Notes: generated from the letters alone by a model not told the origin. Shown: positions 26,336 to 36,219, numbered from the stretch's first letter. The stretch is 64,000 nucleotides of DNA from DASXHY01 sp035552155 (GCA_035552155.1 DASZLX010000018.1:62001-126000), one strand, 5' to 3'. Made by a program: numbers and translations.

Positions 26336-29300
26336 ATGAGAACAAAGTTCATCAGAAATGTATTGATTGGCTTGGTCAGTATCGAATGTTGGTTAGCCGG
26401 CAATGCTCACGGCCAAATTGTGTTGCAAGACGGTTCGACGGGAGCCATCATTCAAAATAATTATTCCAACTCGATCAGCACCAATTTCACGGTCACTTCA
26501 GGAGCCAGCGTGCTGGTGGTTGCCTATTACGACCAGAACAATGTCTCGACCGACAAGTCGCCCGCGACTTTGACTTGGGGTTCGCAGACGCTCACCAAAG
26601 CAATCGGGGAAAGCAACGGGCGCAGTCTTTACGCTGACAGCGATCTCTATTACCTCTTCAATCCCGCGTCAGGCACGCACACCATCACCGCTACCGACAC
26701 TTCCGGCAGCAACGCAACGGCGATGGCAATGCAGGTTTATACCTTGAGCGGCGTCAATACCAATGTGGCGCCCGTCACCTATGCGACCAATGCCGCCTTC
26801 AGTACGAATCTATCCCTGACGCTGGCCTCCGGCACGTCGAACGGGGCTTGGGGAGCATTGAGCTTCAGCTATGGCTTCGATGGGACCGGCACGCCCGTGC
26901 TTTCGACCAGCGGCAAGACCAATTATGCCATGGTGCTAAATACAGTGGTGTCCAATTTCCAGGGCGACGCGGTATTCATGGGTAGCGTGAGCAATCTTTC
27001 GGCAGGCGCCAGCACGATTTCGATTGGCAATGCCAGTGGCGGAGGTGTGCAGGTGGCCATGGCGATAGCCGTTTTTACACCCGGATCTTCAGGGGGCGGC
27101 GGGGGCGGGGCAAATGTTACGCCTCAATTTTCCGGCCTGTCCAGTCCCACGACGACTTATGGATCCGCCAACAACGTGAGTTTGTTGGGTACGGTGAGCA
27201 CGAACGGAAACTATTTGCCCATGGGTACCACAGTCAGCGCCACCGTCGATGGAAACAAGCAGCAAACGACCATTTACGATTCCACCGGAGATTTCATCCT
27301 CAGTTACAACACGATGAGCATCCCGGCCAGCGCCAGCCCTTATACCGTCATCTACACTTCCGCCGCCGCCTCGGGTTTCAATGCGGCCACGAACACGAGC
27401 ACTACCATGACGATCAACAAGCTGCCCGTGGGGTTGGGTGGTTCAATGGTTTATAACGGCTCGACGACGGTGCCGGCGGCGGACCTGACGGTCACCAACC
27501 TGGTGGGCAGCGACAACTTGACCTTGTCAGGCAGCATTACAATATCCAGCCCCAATGTGGGCACGGAATCGATTAGCTCCTTCAGCGGGCTGACTCTGGG
27601 GGGCACGTCGGCGGCCAATTACACGCTCACGGGCACCAGCGGTGCGGTGACCATCACTTCCAGCGGCGGTGGCGGCGGGCTTACCAACTGGATAGGCGTC
27701 TTCACGAATTCCAGCAGCATCAGCGATTGGGTGGCAAAAGGCGGCAGCGCCACTTGTACCCTGTCGTTCGCAGCCGGAGACGCCCCGCCGTGGGGTCCCT
27801 CGAGCGGAGCTTTGGTTATGACGGTCCCCGTTACTCCTTCAGGTTTGTGGACTGAATTCGGAAAAAATCTCGGCGGCGTGAATCTCACCAACTACACCCA
27901 GCTCGAGTTTGACATCAAAGTGAGCACCAACCAAACCGTTTGGGACCAATTTTTCAACGCCTGCAACACGTTAAATCCGCTCATTGAATACGGCAGTTCC
28001 GGCAGTCCCAACACGGCCAACAGTAGTGTCCAACCGGCCATTGCCGCCACGGCCGGTTACAACGGCTGGCAACACATGGTTTTTCCCGCCAGCGACTTCG
28101 GAGCCACCACCAACTTGAGCAGCGTCCAATGGACAATGTTCGAGATGATTGAAGACTATTTCCCGACCAGCGGGAATATGGTTCTTGAATTTGCCAACAT
28201 TGAGTGGGATGCGCCGCCTGCCCCCGTCGCCACCGTCAGCGTCAACGCCAGCAACACCGTCCGAACCGCCGATACACGCTGGTTTGGCGTCAACGTGGGC
28301 GATTGGGACAGCGATTTCAATCTCACCGATGCTCCTGCACAGCTCAAGGCGGCCGGTTTGACCACCCTGCGTTTTCCGGGCGGTGTGGAATCGGATGTTT
28401 ATCATTGGGCCAACCCTGCGCAACTGAGCCTTACCTTTACCAACTTCGCCCAGGTGGCCACTAATGTAGGGGCCACGCCCATCATTACGGTCAATTACGG
28501 AAGCGGAACACCGACCGAGGCGGCGGGCTGGGTCTCATTTGCGAATGTGACCAATCATTACGGCTTCAAGTATTGGGAGGTCGGCAATGAAGAGTATGGT
28601 TCTTATGAAACCGATAACCACACCAACCCGCACGATCCCTACACCTACGCCTCCAACGCCGCAACCTACATACAACAAATGAAGGCGGCGGATTCAAGCA
28701 TCAAGGTCGGTGTCACTGTTCTGAGCGGTTTACAAATCGGTTACAATGGCTACACCAACCACGCGGCGACTAATCTGCTCACCGGCCAAATCTTTCATGG
28801 CTGGAATCCCGTGGTATTGAGCACCCTGCGGCAACGGGGTGCGACTCCCGACTTCATCGACTACCATTATTATCCCGAAAATTATCCGGCGGTATCGGAT
28901 AATGACCAGACGCTGCTGGCGAGCGCCAACTGGGCTGCTGACGCGGCCGAGTTGCGCGGTGAAATAAGCGACTTTTTCGGTTCGAGCGGCACGAACATCG
29001 AGTTGCTCGTGACGGAAAACAATAGTGATGAAGGCAACGCGGGCAAGCAATCAACCAGCCTGGTCAACGGCCTTTATTACGCCGACAGCCTGGGCCAAAT
29101 GATGCAGACCGAATTCAATGCGCGTGTCTGGTGGGACCTGCGCGATGGCGGCCCCGAAGCCACCAACGGCGACATGAGCGCATCCCTCTACGGATGGCGG
29201 ATGTATGGAGGGTTCGGCATGATGTGGGATAGCAACCTCGGGCTCGAGTTGACCAACCGGTTCCCGCAATATTTCGCCGCCGAGTTGCTGCATCATTTCA

Positions 29301-29623
29301 TCGGCGGGAGTGACAAGGTGGTGCAGGCCACGAGTGGCAACCCGCTCGTTTCGGCCTACGGAGTATTGCGAACCAATGGAAACCTGACGCTGCTGGTCAT
29401 CAATAAGAGCCTCACGCTAACGAACTACTCGGAGAACATAATGCTGGACAATTATACACCGAGCTCGACGGCGACCGTATATTCCTACGGCATCCCGCAG
29501 GACAACGCGGCCAAAGCCGCCAACAACAGCTGCGACATCACAACCAATACTGTCAGCGCCGGCGCGAACTTCAATTACACTATCGAACCCTATTCGATTA
29601 ACGTCTTTAATTTCACGCCGTAA
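26336..29623 (+). CDS. Large secreted clan GH-A glycoside hydrolase with YDG/MBG-type and carbohydrate-binding-like domains
   Basis: A 1095-residue secreted protein (signal peptide ending near NAHGQ). Residues ~25-260 are a beta-rich domain ending in a Gly linker (GSSGGGGGGA). A YDG/MBG-type repeat at ~360-445 contains MVYNGSTTVPAADLTVTN and ANYTLTGTSGAVTITSS. A jelly-roll-like, CBM-type domain spans ~450-630. The C-terminal catalytic barrel (~640-1010) starts WFGVNVGDWDSDF and LTTLRFPGGVESDVYHWANP, has the acid/base Glu752 in YWEVGNEEYGSYE, and the likely nucleophile Glu894 in LLVTENNSDEG. Barrel features are closest to GH51-type alpha-L-arabinofuranosidases, with GH44-like enzymes as an alternative. 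A C-terminal beta-sandwich follows. No close operator copy is visible upstream. Confidence 0.75.
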   Translation: MRTKFIRNVLIGLVSIECWLAGNAHGQIVLQDGSTGAIIQNNYSNSISTNFTVTSGASVLVVAYYDQNNVSTDKSPATLTWGSQTLTKAIGESNGRSLYADSDLYYLFNPASGTHTITATDTSGSNATAMAMQVYTLSGVNTNVAPVTYATNAAFSTNLSLTLASGTSNGAWGALSFSYGFDGTGTPVLSTSGKTNYAMVLNTVVSNFQGDAVFMGSVSNLSAGASTISIGNASGGGVQVAMAIAVFTPGSSGGGGGGANVTPQFSGLSSPTTTYGSANNVSLLGTVSTNGNYLPMGTTVSATVDGNKQQTTIYDSTGDFILSYNTMSIPASASPYTVIYTSAAASGFNAATNTSTTMTINKLPVGLGGSMVYNGSTTVPAADLTVTNLVGSDNLTLSGSITISSPNVGTESISSFSGLTLGGTSAANYTLTGTSGAVTITSSGGGGGLTNWIGVFTNSSSISDWVAKGGSATCTLSFAAGDAPPWGPSSGALVMTVPVTPSGLWTEFGKNLGGVNLTNYTQLEFDIKVSTNQTVWDQFFNACNTLNPLIEYGSSGSPNTANSSVQPAIAATAGYNGWQHMVFPASDFGATTNLSSVQWTMFEMIEDYFPTSGNMVLEFANIEWDAPPAPVATVSVNASNTVRTADTRWFGVNVGDWDSDFNLTDAPAQLKAAGLTTLRFPGGVESDVYHWANPAQLSLTFTNFAQVATNVGATPIITVNYGSGTPTEAAGWVSFANVTNHYGFKYWEVGNEEYGSYETDNHTNPHDPYTYASNAATYIQQMKAADSSIKVGVTVLSGLQIGYNGYTNHAATNLLTGQIFHGWNPVVLSTLRQRGATPDFIDYHYYPENYPAVSDNDQTLLASANWAADAAELRGEISDFFGSSGTNIELLVTENNSDEGNAGKQSTSLVNGLYYADSLGQMMQTEFNARVWWDLRDGGPEATNGDMSASLYGWRMYGGFGMMWDSNLGLELTNRFPQYFAAELLHHFIGGSDKVVQATSGNPLVSAYGVLRTNGNLTLLVINKSLTLTNYSENIMLDNYTPSSTATVYSYGIPQDNAAKAANNSCDITTNTVSAGANFNYTIEPYSINVFNFTP

Positions 29624-29719
29624 TTTTCATCGCAAGCACCGGGTCGTTGGTTATCCACCGGCCCGGCGCCCCCGCACCTTGAGTCAGTGCAATTCAGCAA
29701 TCATGAGCGCCAGATGGGT

Positions 29720-29955
29720 TAAACTCCGGCCCAACTGTCGAGCTTGCAGCACACTACCCGCGCTACGTCGCCCGCCCTGACATCCTTCATCATGTCGTCG
29801 AGCTGAGGGCGGGAGCAGGAAACGCCTGAGATGTGGTCCACATAGAGCTTTAAGGTCGTCCATCCCCTCTGCGCACAGTGTCTTTCGGGGAGGTGGTTTT
29901 TTGCTCGCTGGTCGAGACTCGGACGTAAACCGCGGTTACAGCTGGCTGACTGCAC
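29720..29955 (-). pseudogene. Serine recombinase (resolvase) remnant, frameshifted
   Basis: On the minus strand, one frame reads AVTAVYVRVSTSEQKTT, the N-terminal catalytic-serine strand of resolvases. After a frameshift another frame continues GWTTLKLYVDHISGVS, SRPQLDDMMKDVRAGD and ARVVCCKLDSW, matching the rest of the resolvase N-terminal domain, which normally ends with a KLDRLGRS-type segment. A stop follows and the DNA-binding part is missing. It is a decayed mobile-element gene, suggesting an old insertion between GH-A and the pseudouridine synthase. Confidence 0.7.
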
Positions 29956-30461
29956 CTTTGACTTCGTTGCGGGTCTTCGCCGATTTCCACGCGGTCCTCC
30001 CATAAATGAAATCCTTGAGATCGGCGTCTCCTTCAACGAAAAGCGTATATCCAGCAGAAGAATCCTAACTATGCCTGGTGCCGAAAACTGGGGCAGCTAC
30101 GCGACTTGCCCTATTTCGCATCCATAGTGGAGCTTTTTCAAAGCTTTGCGGCCCATGAATGCGCAAACGGAAAACGCTTGAGAGATGTGACTGCTTTCCA
30201 CTTACACCGGATGGTCACACTGTTTTGCTGGAGATTATACAGATCAACCGGATCGCAGTAATGGTTCGCATCTGCAAAATCTACGGTGAGGGTGCCCTTA
30301 GAGAACGTTCGAGTGAATCCGCAAATTTCTTATTCAAATTTCTTCTCTGCCGTTCGCGACACCCTTCAGATAGTGACTGAAGGCATAAGCCAGTCGGCGG
30401 AGTTGAATTCGTAACATGACGATAAGAATCCAAACTTCAGCACGATAATTTGGGAATCAAA
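29956..30461. other. Intergenic stretch with no gene I can support
   Basis: About 500 bp between the resolvase remnant and the pseudouridine synthase. Short open frames exist (for example 30159-30380, plus) but their translations resemble nothing familiar and have no ribosome-binding site. Probably decayed mobile DNA. Confidence 0.45.
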
Positions 30462-31328
30462 TCAAAGCAGTACTGTAAATTCCTTCGGCATCGGGCTTTC
30501 AAAACGCAAGGTTTTGCCCGTGACCGGGTGTCGAAAGGACAAAACCTGTGCATGCAGCGCCAGTCGGCGAATAGGATTATTTGCCGCCCCATATTTTTTG
30601 TCTCCGACCACGCTGTGCCCCAGGTCTTGCATATGAACGCGAATCTGGTTTTTGCGTCCCGTTTCCAAAGTCAGTTCCACGAGCGAATACTTCGGACCGC
30701 TCCGCAATAGTCGATAGTGAGTAACTGCTTTTTGGCCACCATCGGGCGTCGGGCTGGAAATTATTTGCAACGATTTATTTTCCTTGAGCCACGATGTGAC
30801 GGTCCCCTGTGGTTTGGCGGGCAATCCTTCCACGACCGCGACATACGTCCGCTCCAGCACCGATTCTCGCCAATCGCCTTGCAACATCGCCTGCACATCC
30901 TGATTTTTCGCAAACATCATCAGGCCGGAAGTTTCACGGTCAAGCCGATGTATCACAAAAATGCGATTCCGCGAATGCGCACGCTTGACATGCTCACTCA
31001 ACAAACTGTAAGCGGTCTTTTCACGCTCCATTTCCGTGGCTATGGAAAGCAATCCTGCGCGTTTCTCGATGACAATCAGATGTGTGTCCTCGAAAATTAT
31101 TTTCGCAGCGCTTTGCGCATGTTCCGCATCACCGGCGCGGCGGATTTCGACCGTTTGTCCAACGACGAGCGGATGATTGAACTGGGTGATGGTTTCGCCG
31201 CCCACGGAGATCTGACGGTGCTCAAGCAGAGACTTCACCGCCGTGCGGCTTTTCTCCGGCATCTGCGCGAACAGGAATTTCAAAAGCCCCATCGGCTCCG
31301 TAACTTGAAATTGTTGATTGCTCGACAC
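30462..31328 (-). CDS. RluA-family pseudouridine synthase
   Basis: A 288-residue protein. An N-terminal S4-type RNA-binding segment (SRTAVKSLLEHRQISVGGETIT, residues ~21-45) precedes the catalytic domain. That domain carries the RluA/RluD signature RIFVIHRLDRETSGLMMFAK, whose HRLD Asp is the catalytic residue. YVAVVEGLPAKPQGTVTSWL and LTLETGRKNQIRVHMQDLGH are the other conserved blocks. It isomerises uridines in rRNA or tRNA; the exact target cannot be read from sequence. Monocistronic as far as the window shows. Confidence 0.9.
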   Translation of the reverse strand: MSSNQQFQVTEPMGLLKFLFAQMPEKSRTAVKSLLEHRQISVGGETITQFNHPLVVGQTVEIRRAGDAEHAQSAAKIIFEDTHLIVIEKRAGLLSIATEMEREKTAYSLLSEHVKRAHSRNRIFVIHRLDRETSGLMMFAKNQDVQAMLQGDWRESVLERTYVAVVEGLPAKPQGTVTSWLKENKSLQIISSPTPDGGQKAVTHYRLLRSGPKYSLVELTLETGRKNQIRVHMQDLGHSVVGDKKYGAANNPIRRLALHAQVLSFRHPVTGKTLRFESPMPKEFTVLL

Positions 31329-31487
31329 CGTTTAACGATTGACCTTAGTTGCTTTTCTTTTTTCCTAGCTTTGATTACAGAGTAAATCAACTATCAGCGC
31401 CACTTTTTATTTTCGCTGGTGTTAATGTAATGCCGTCATCGCGATGCGGTCGGATGACGAGAAAATTGTCGATGTTCTTATTTAAAT

Positions 31488-31516
31488 GCCGGAGTAGTGT
31501 CCGGCCTTTTTTCTTT
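31488..31516 (+). terminator. Rho-independent terminator, plus strand
   Basis: GCCGGA - GTAGTG - TCCGGC followed by CTTTTTTCTTT. The same hairpin occurs inverted at 32240-32274. No plus-strand gene is recognised immediately upstream. Confidence 0.6.
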
Positions 31517-31534
31517 GCCGTCCGACGCCTCCGC

Positions 31535-31729
31535 TCAGGATCGAACGAGGCGAGGTCGCCGCGCAGCCATCGCCCTCAAAGAGTATCCACGTCCATTTTC
31601 AAACGGCTCGACGCGAAGCCTCAACTTCAAGCAACGGGTAGCTGAAATAGCCTTGCCTACGGCGGTCCGCGGGCCAGTGCTTTTGTGTGCGTTTTTTCGA
31701 TTTGCGATAACCTGTTTTTTAGTTGCCAT
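31535..31729 (-). pseudogene. Fragment of a small NA-KSTGPRT-type protein
   Basis: A 64-codon frame beginning MATKKQVIANRKNAHKSTGP and continuing RTAVGKAISATRC. This matches the start of a widespread family of short bacterial proteins of unknown function with the pattern NRRNAQKSTGPRTxEGK...NALKHGL. The expected NALKHGL-type helix is replaced by unrelated residues, so the gene is truncated or frameshifted. It lies between the two inverted terminator copies. The family is often found in genomic debris in soil bacteria. Confidence 0.5.
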
Positions 31730-32096
31730 GACCTATATACACGCTCCACTCGAAAATCTGGTGGGAGCTCGGGACCGACGACCTACCGCAAAGCGATTTG
31801 TAGACGAGACGAATCCGATTTGGGTTCGTTTTGCATATTAAGGGGAACGAACCCAGTCCGCCTGTTTTCAGGTATTTGCTCGATCTTGTTATGCCAGAAG
31901 AAATTCTGATTCAAACGTAAAAACCAGAGGGCAAGCTTCGAACCCGTTAAAAGGGGCTGTACGCCGAAACGAACCCAATTATTGTCGCCACTTTTTTGGC
32001 CTTGCCGTAGGGTGCTATGGCTTGTGGTAGGAACGAGGTCACCGGGCGGGAGCCTCCGGAATCTGTTCTTGCAGAGGCAAATAGCCGACTATGAAC

Positions 32097-32173
<77 letters not shown>

Positions 32174-32239
32174 TTCCAGAAGTGGGCTAAATAATGCCTC
32201 AGGTTTTCCGAAGCGCAAGAGGTTTCACAAAAATTCGTC

Positions 32240-32274
32240 AAAAAAAAGAAAAGAGGCCGGACACTACTCCGGCC
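32240..32274 (-). terminator. Rho-independent terminator, minus strand
   Basis: On the minus strand, GGCCGGA - GTAGTG - TCCGGCC followed by TCTTTTCTTTTTTT. Well placed to end the sensor kinase/response regulator transcript, whose last stop is at 32461, before the tRNA. Same hairpin as the copy at 31488-31516 in opposite orientation. Confidence 0.7.
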
Positions 32275-32460
32275 TCAATGAGAACAAGCGCTTAAAATCT
32301 TCGCGTAGTTGCGCTGACTACGACACATCATTGATGCGGCGCCGCAGACATACGCCTCACTACACACACGGAACACTGCGTTTCTGCACCTAATGACGTT
32401 ACCAGATTAACACAGTGCGTGCGAGCCTCCAGTCGCCAGAACTGGTGACGAGGGCAAAAT

Positions 32461-33084
32461 TTAACGTCGCAGGAATTTCGCGACCGCCTCGGTGCGGGTG
32501 CGGACTTGAAGTTTTTCGTAAATGCGGCGGATGTAGGTGTGGACGGTTTCGTAACTGATGCTGAGCTTCTCGGCGATTTCCTTGTAGAGAAAACCCTGCG
32601 CGAGGCAATCGAGCACTTCCTGTTCGCGCGGCGAGAGCGTCTCGGTGGGCGAGGCGGCGGGCGCGCGCTGGAAGGATTGCACTACTTTACGCGCGATGTG
32701 CGTGGTCATGGGCGAACCGCCGCGATGCACTTCGCGAATGGCATCGAGCAACTCGTCGCGCGGGGTGCGTTTGAGCATGTAACCGCTGGCGCCGGCGGCG
32801 AGCGCGTTGAAAATATTTTCCGTGTCCTCGTACACGGTGAGCATCATGACCTGAACGGTGGGCAGGGATTGTTTTAATTGGCGAACGCACTCGACGCCGT
32901 TCATTCCCGGCAGGTTGATGTCCATCAGGACCACTTCGGGCTTGTCCTGGGGCAGCGCTTTCAAGGCGTCCTCGGCGTTTGGGTAATGGCTGAGGCAGCG
33001 GAAGCCTTCGGCGCGGTTCAGCACGCGGCAAAGTGTCTCGCGAAATTTGTCGCTGTCTTCGACGATGGAAACGTTAATGGGCAT
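32461..33084 (-). CDS. NarL/FixJ-family response regulator
   Basis: 207 residues from ATG 33084; the longer frame to 33204 would lie inside the kinase gene. Receiver: acidic pair in SIVEDSDKF, phosphoacceptor Asp55 in EVVLMDINLPGMNG, switch Thr in VMMLTVYEDTENIF, Lys in YMLKRTPRDE. The C-terminal LuxR-type HTH is ETLSPREQEVLDCLAQGFLY ... EIAEKLSISYETVHTYIRRI. Its start codon overlaps the 3' end of the sensor-kinase gene by 11 bp, so the pair is translationally coupled. A strong terminator lies ~190 bp downstream. Confidence 0.92.
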   Translation of the reverse strand: MPINVSIVEDSDKFRETLCRVLNRAEGFRCLSHYPNAEDALKALPQDKPEVVLMDINLPGMNGVECVRQLKQSLPTVQVMMLTVYEDTENIFNALAAGASGYMLKRTPRDELLDAIREVHRGGSPMTTHIARKVVQSFQRAPAASPTETLSPREQEVLDCLAQGFLYKEIAEKLSISYETVHTYIRRIYEKLQVRTRTEAVAKFLRR

Positions 33085-36000
33085 TGGGTCCACGCATTTT
33101 GATGGGCGCCGTGAGGCGGACAATTGTCCCCTGCCCCGCCGCCGGGCCGATCGAAAAAGTTCCACCGACATCTTCCATTCGTTTTCGCATGTTACGCAAT
33201 CCATTTCTGTCGGATTTTTGTTCGGCGCCGGCCGGGCCGCGCCCGTTGTCCTCGATTTCGAGCGTGAAGCAATTTTGATCGAGCTTCAGGCGGACGTGGG
33301 CTTCCTGGGCCTGGGCGTGTTTGACCACGTTGTTCACGGATTCCTTGAAGGCGAGGAAAACATTGTGCCGGACTTCGGGCGGGAGATTCACCTCCGGCAA
33401 CTGGTTCGGGATGTCAACGCGGTAACGCAGGCCGGCCAGCGCGAAATATTCCTGGGCGTATTTGCCGGAATAATTGACGAGGCCTTCCAGGGTGTCGTTG
33501 GAGGGATTGATGGCCCAGACGATTTCATCGAGGGCTTTTGTGGTTTCGCGGGCAGTCTGGGTGATTTGGCGCGCGTGATCCTCGACTTCGGCGGGGATTT
33601 CCTTGTCGCTCTCAGCCATTTCGGCGAGCAGCGCGACCTGAGTGAGATTGGCGCCGAGCTGGTCGTGAAGGTCGCGGGCGATGCGGGCGCGTTCATGCTC
33701 CAGGGCTTCCTGCTGGCGCAGCAACACCAACTGGCGCTGCAATTTTTGCGTGGAAAAGTAATAGACGATACCGGCGATGAGCGCGAGAACGCCCACCGCA
33801 ACGGCACCCCGAAACGAGGCCTTCTGCCACAGCGCGGGCTGAACAATAACTGTCAACGAAACAGGATGAGTATTCCACACGCCGTCTTCGTTGCAGGCGG
33901 TGACTTCGAATTGATAATCGCCCGGCGTGAGCTTGGGGTAACTGGCCACGCGATTGCCGGTTTCATCGTCGGTCCATGCGGTTCCCCCCTGTTCGCTCAA
34001 TCGATATTTAAACCGCGAGCGATCGGCCGCGCCGAGATTCAAGCTGGCGTAATGAATGTCCAGATGCCCCTTGCCGGGAGGAACGATGATCTCCGCCGGG
34101 CTGCCGCCAAAACGATTGGTGTTTTGCGGCTGGCCTTCCACGGATACCGATTCGATAATCACGCGCGGTTCTAGTGGGTTTCGTTTGAGCGCGGAAGGAT
34201 TTACGGAAACCAAACCGCGCGTGGTGGGAAACCAAAGGGTGCCGTCGGCCGTGGCGGAGCCGGCTGGCTGCGAGCCTTCGGTGCATTCGCGCGTGGGCAG
34301 GCCGTCTTCTTCCACGTAGGCGCGGCAGGCGACGGAATGGGTGACGCCGTTCGCGAAATCATTCAATGATTTTTTCGCCACGAGCATCAGGCCGGTATTT
34401 GAGCCGAGCCAGAGATTGGTTTTATTGTCCTCCAGCAGGTAATCGATGCTATTGCCGGCGAGACCTTCGCCAGTGGTGTAATGCGTCCATTGGTTCTTCG
34501 CAAAACGCGCGAGGCCGCTGCCGCGCGTGCCGATCCAGAGCACGCCGTCGGCATCGACGAGCAACGACGAAATATCCTCGCTGGGTAATCCGTCCTTTTT
34601 GTGAAAGACGCTCAATGTGCCGCCGCGCAGGCAGGCGAGGCCGCCGCCGGTCCCGATCCAGAGATTTCCTTCCGCATCGCCGGCGATGGCTCGCACGTCC
34701 GGATTCGGCAATCCCTCCGCTACTGACAAAGTCCTGGAGGTTTGGCCGCTGAAGACCAAAAGTCCTTCGCGGGTGCCAACCCAGATCCGCCCGGCGTGAT
34801 CCTGGTAAATCGCGGAAACGTCCGACCGCAGATTGACCTCGGGCACCGGCGAGAACTTATTGTTTTGAAATTCAAAAAGCCGGGGGCCGGAGGAGCCCGA
34901 AACGCCGGCAAAAACGCGCGCATCTTTATCCACGAATACCGCCTTGACGGACGCGCCCGCCGGATTCTCAGAAATCGAAACCGGGGCGAACCGCTCGTAG
35001 GCGCCGTTGTTCCAGTGATCGATCCGGTTCTCGTTATACGCAATCCATAGTCCGCCATGTTTGTCCGTAGCCACCGATTGCACGACTGAATTCGTGGAGG
35101 CCGGCAGGCTGGCAAAGTCTTTCTGTTTCACGCGATCGAGGCCGCCGCCATCGGTGCCCACCCACAGGCTGCCCTCATGATCCACGACGATTGACTGGAC
35201 ATAGTTCAAGGACAATTCCCGCGACAAATGCGTCGCTGTCCCGTTTGAGTTAAACCAATAGATGCCGTCTCCGTAAGTGCCGACAATTAAATTGCCGACG
35301 GCATCTTCGCAAGCTGTGGTCACCGGTGTGTCGTGCCAGGGATCGGTTTCCCAATCCGAAAGGAGTTCGTGGTCCTTCCACTTTTGAACGCGCCCGTCGG
35401 CAATCATCCAGAAACCGCCTTTTTTGCTGGCGAGCAGAAAATCGAGACGATGTTTGACCGGCACCGTCTGGCCGACCACAAACGCGCGGGCTCCGGCGGA
35501 AGCTTTGAGGATAGGAAACGCGCCTTGATCGGTGCCGAGCCACAATTGGCCGTTCGTCTCGGTCATGGCGGATTTGCACATGCCCACGAATTCCAGCCGC
35601 TGATCGCGATACGAACACAGCCGACCGTCTTTCATTAAAAGCCAGACGGTGCCGTCGGAATCTTCGCAGGCCGAAACGGGATGAACGGCCGGCAGGTCGC
35701 CGGAAGTTTTTACTTTTTGAATTTGGCCGGCGCGGTCGATGATAATGACGCCCGCGGATTCAGTTCCCACCCACAAATTGCTGCGGCTGTCTTCAAAAAC
35801 GTAAACGATGCGGCTGCTGTCGAGGCCGGGCGTGTTGCCCTCGTCGAAGGTGGTGAATTTCACGCCGTCGAAACGGACCAGGCCATAGAGGGTGGCGAAC
35901 CACAGATAACCGCTGCGGGCTTGAACCACTGAAATGACCGCGCTGCCAGGCAGGCCGTCTTTGACTCCCCAGACGTCCACGACGTAGGGCGAATCCGGCC

Positions 36001-36088
36001 GAACGGTGGTTTGCGCAGCGCGGACGAGGCCGGAAAACGCGAGGCACAACAGCAGCGTTGCGGCGATGGCCCGGCAGTTCTTCGACAT
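33074..36088 (-). CDS. Two-component propeller sensor histidine kinase
   Basis: A 1004-residue membrane sensor. After a signal peptide (AIAATLLLCLAFSGLVRAAQ), about 620 residues form a two-component regulator beta-propeller of repeated blades such as GYLWFATLYGLVRFDG, GSLWVGTDGGGLDRV, GRIWVGTREGLLVF and GNLWIGTGGGLACL. A Y_Y_Y domain follows (RFKYRLSEQGGTAW ... PGDYQFEVTACNEDG). Then come one transmembrane helix (VAVGVLALIAGIVYYF), a HisKA_3 domain with His808 in IARDLHDQLGANLTQVALL, and an HATPase domain (NNVVKHAQAQEAHV, IEDNGRGPAG). In Bacteroidetes the same architecture (usually as hybrid kinases) senses oligosaccharides in the periplasm. Here it is a classical kinase partnered with the NarL-type gene downstream. 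No glycosidase gene is adjacent, so the ligand is open. Confidence 0.93.
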   Translation of the reverse strand: MSKNCRAIAATLLLCLAFSGLVRAAQTTVRPDSPYVVDVWGVKDGLPGSAVISVVQARSGYLWFATLYGLVRFDGVKFTTFDEGNTPGLDSSRIVYVFEDSRSNLWVGTESAGVIIIDRAGQIQKVKTSGDLPAVHPVSACEDSDGTVWLLMKDGRLCSYRDQRLEFVGMCKSAMTETNGQLWLGTDQGAFPILKASAGARAFVVGQTVPVKHRLDFLLASKKGGFWMIADGRVQKWKDHELLSDWETDPWHDTPVTTACEDAVGNLIVGTYGDGIYWFNSNGTATHLSRELSLNYVQSIVVDHEGSLWVGTDGGGLDRVKQKDFASLPASTNSVVQSVATDKHGGLWIAYNENRIDHWNNGAYERFAPVSISENPAGASVKAVFVDKDARVFAGVSGSSGPRLFEFQNNKFSPVPEVNLRSDVSAIYQDHAGRIWVGTREGLLVFSGQTSRTLSVAEGLPNPDVRAIAGDAEGNLWIGTGGGLACLRGGTLSVFHKKDGLPSEDISSLLVDADGVLWIGTRGSGLARFAKNQWTHYTTGEGLAGNSIDYLLEDNKTNLWLGSNTGLMLVAKKSLNDFANGVTHSVACRAYVEEDGLPTRECTEGSQPAGSATADGTLWFPTTRGLVSVNPSALKRNPLEPRVIIESVSVEGQPQNTNRFGGSPAEIIVPPGKGHLDIHYASLNLGAADRSRFKYRLSEQGGTAWTDDETGNRVASYPKLTPGDYQFEVTACNEDGVWNTHPVSLTVIVQPALWQKASFRGAVAVGVLALIAGIVYYFSTQKLQRQLVLLRQQEALEHERARIARDLHDQLGANLTQVALLAEMAESDKEIPAEVEDHARQITQTARETTKALDEIVWAINPSNDTLEGLVNYSGKYAQEYFALAGLRYRVDIPNQLPEVNLPPEVRHNVFLAFKESVNNVVKHAQAQEAHVRLKLDQNCFTLEIEDNGRGPAGAEQKSDRNGLRNMRKRMEDVGGTFSIGPAAGQGTIVRLTAPIKMRGPNAH

Positions 36089-36183
36089 GGCGGAATTGTT
36101 GAGAAGAAGTGTGGCGCAGTAAAGATGATTAGAGGGATTTAAAAAATACTGTAGTGGAACCGGGATTCGACTGCCCGCGGATG

Positions 36184-36219
36184 ACGCAGATTTCCGCTGG
36201 TTTCTTCAAGAATCTGCGT
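36184..36219. repeat. Hairpin upstream of the helicase gene
   Basis: ACGCAGATT at 36184-36192 and AATCTGCGT at 36211-36219, perfect 9-bp stem with an 18-nt loop, between the divergent kinase and helicase genes. Resembles short dispersed intergenic palindromes; function unknown. Confidence 0.4.

Noticed and set aside
30159..30380. 73-codon frame in the resolvase-remnant region
   Set aside because: No ribosome-binding site, no resemblance to any family, lies in decayed DNA.
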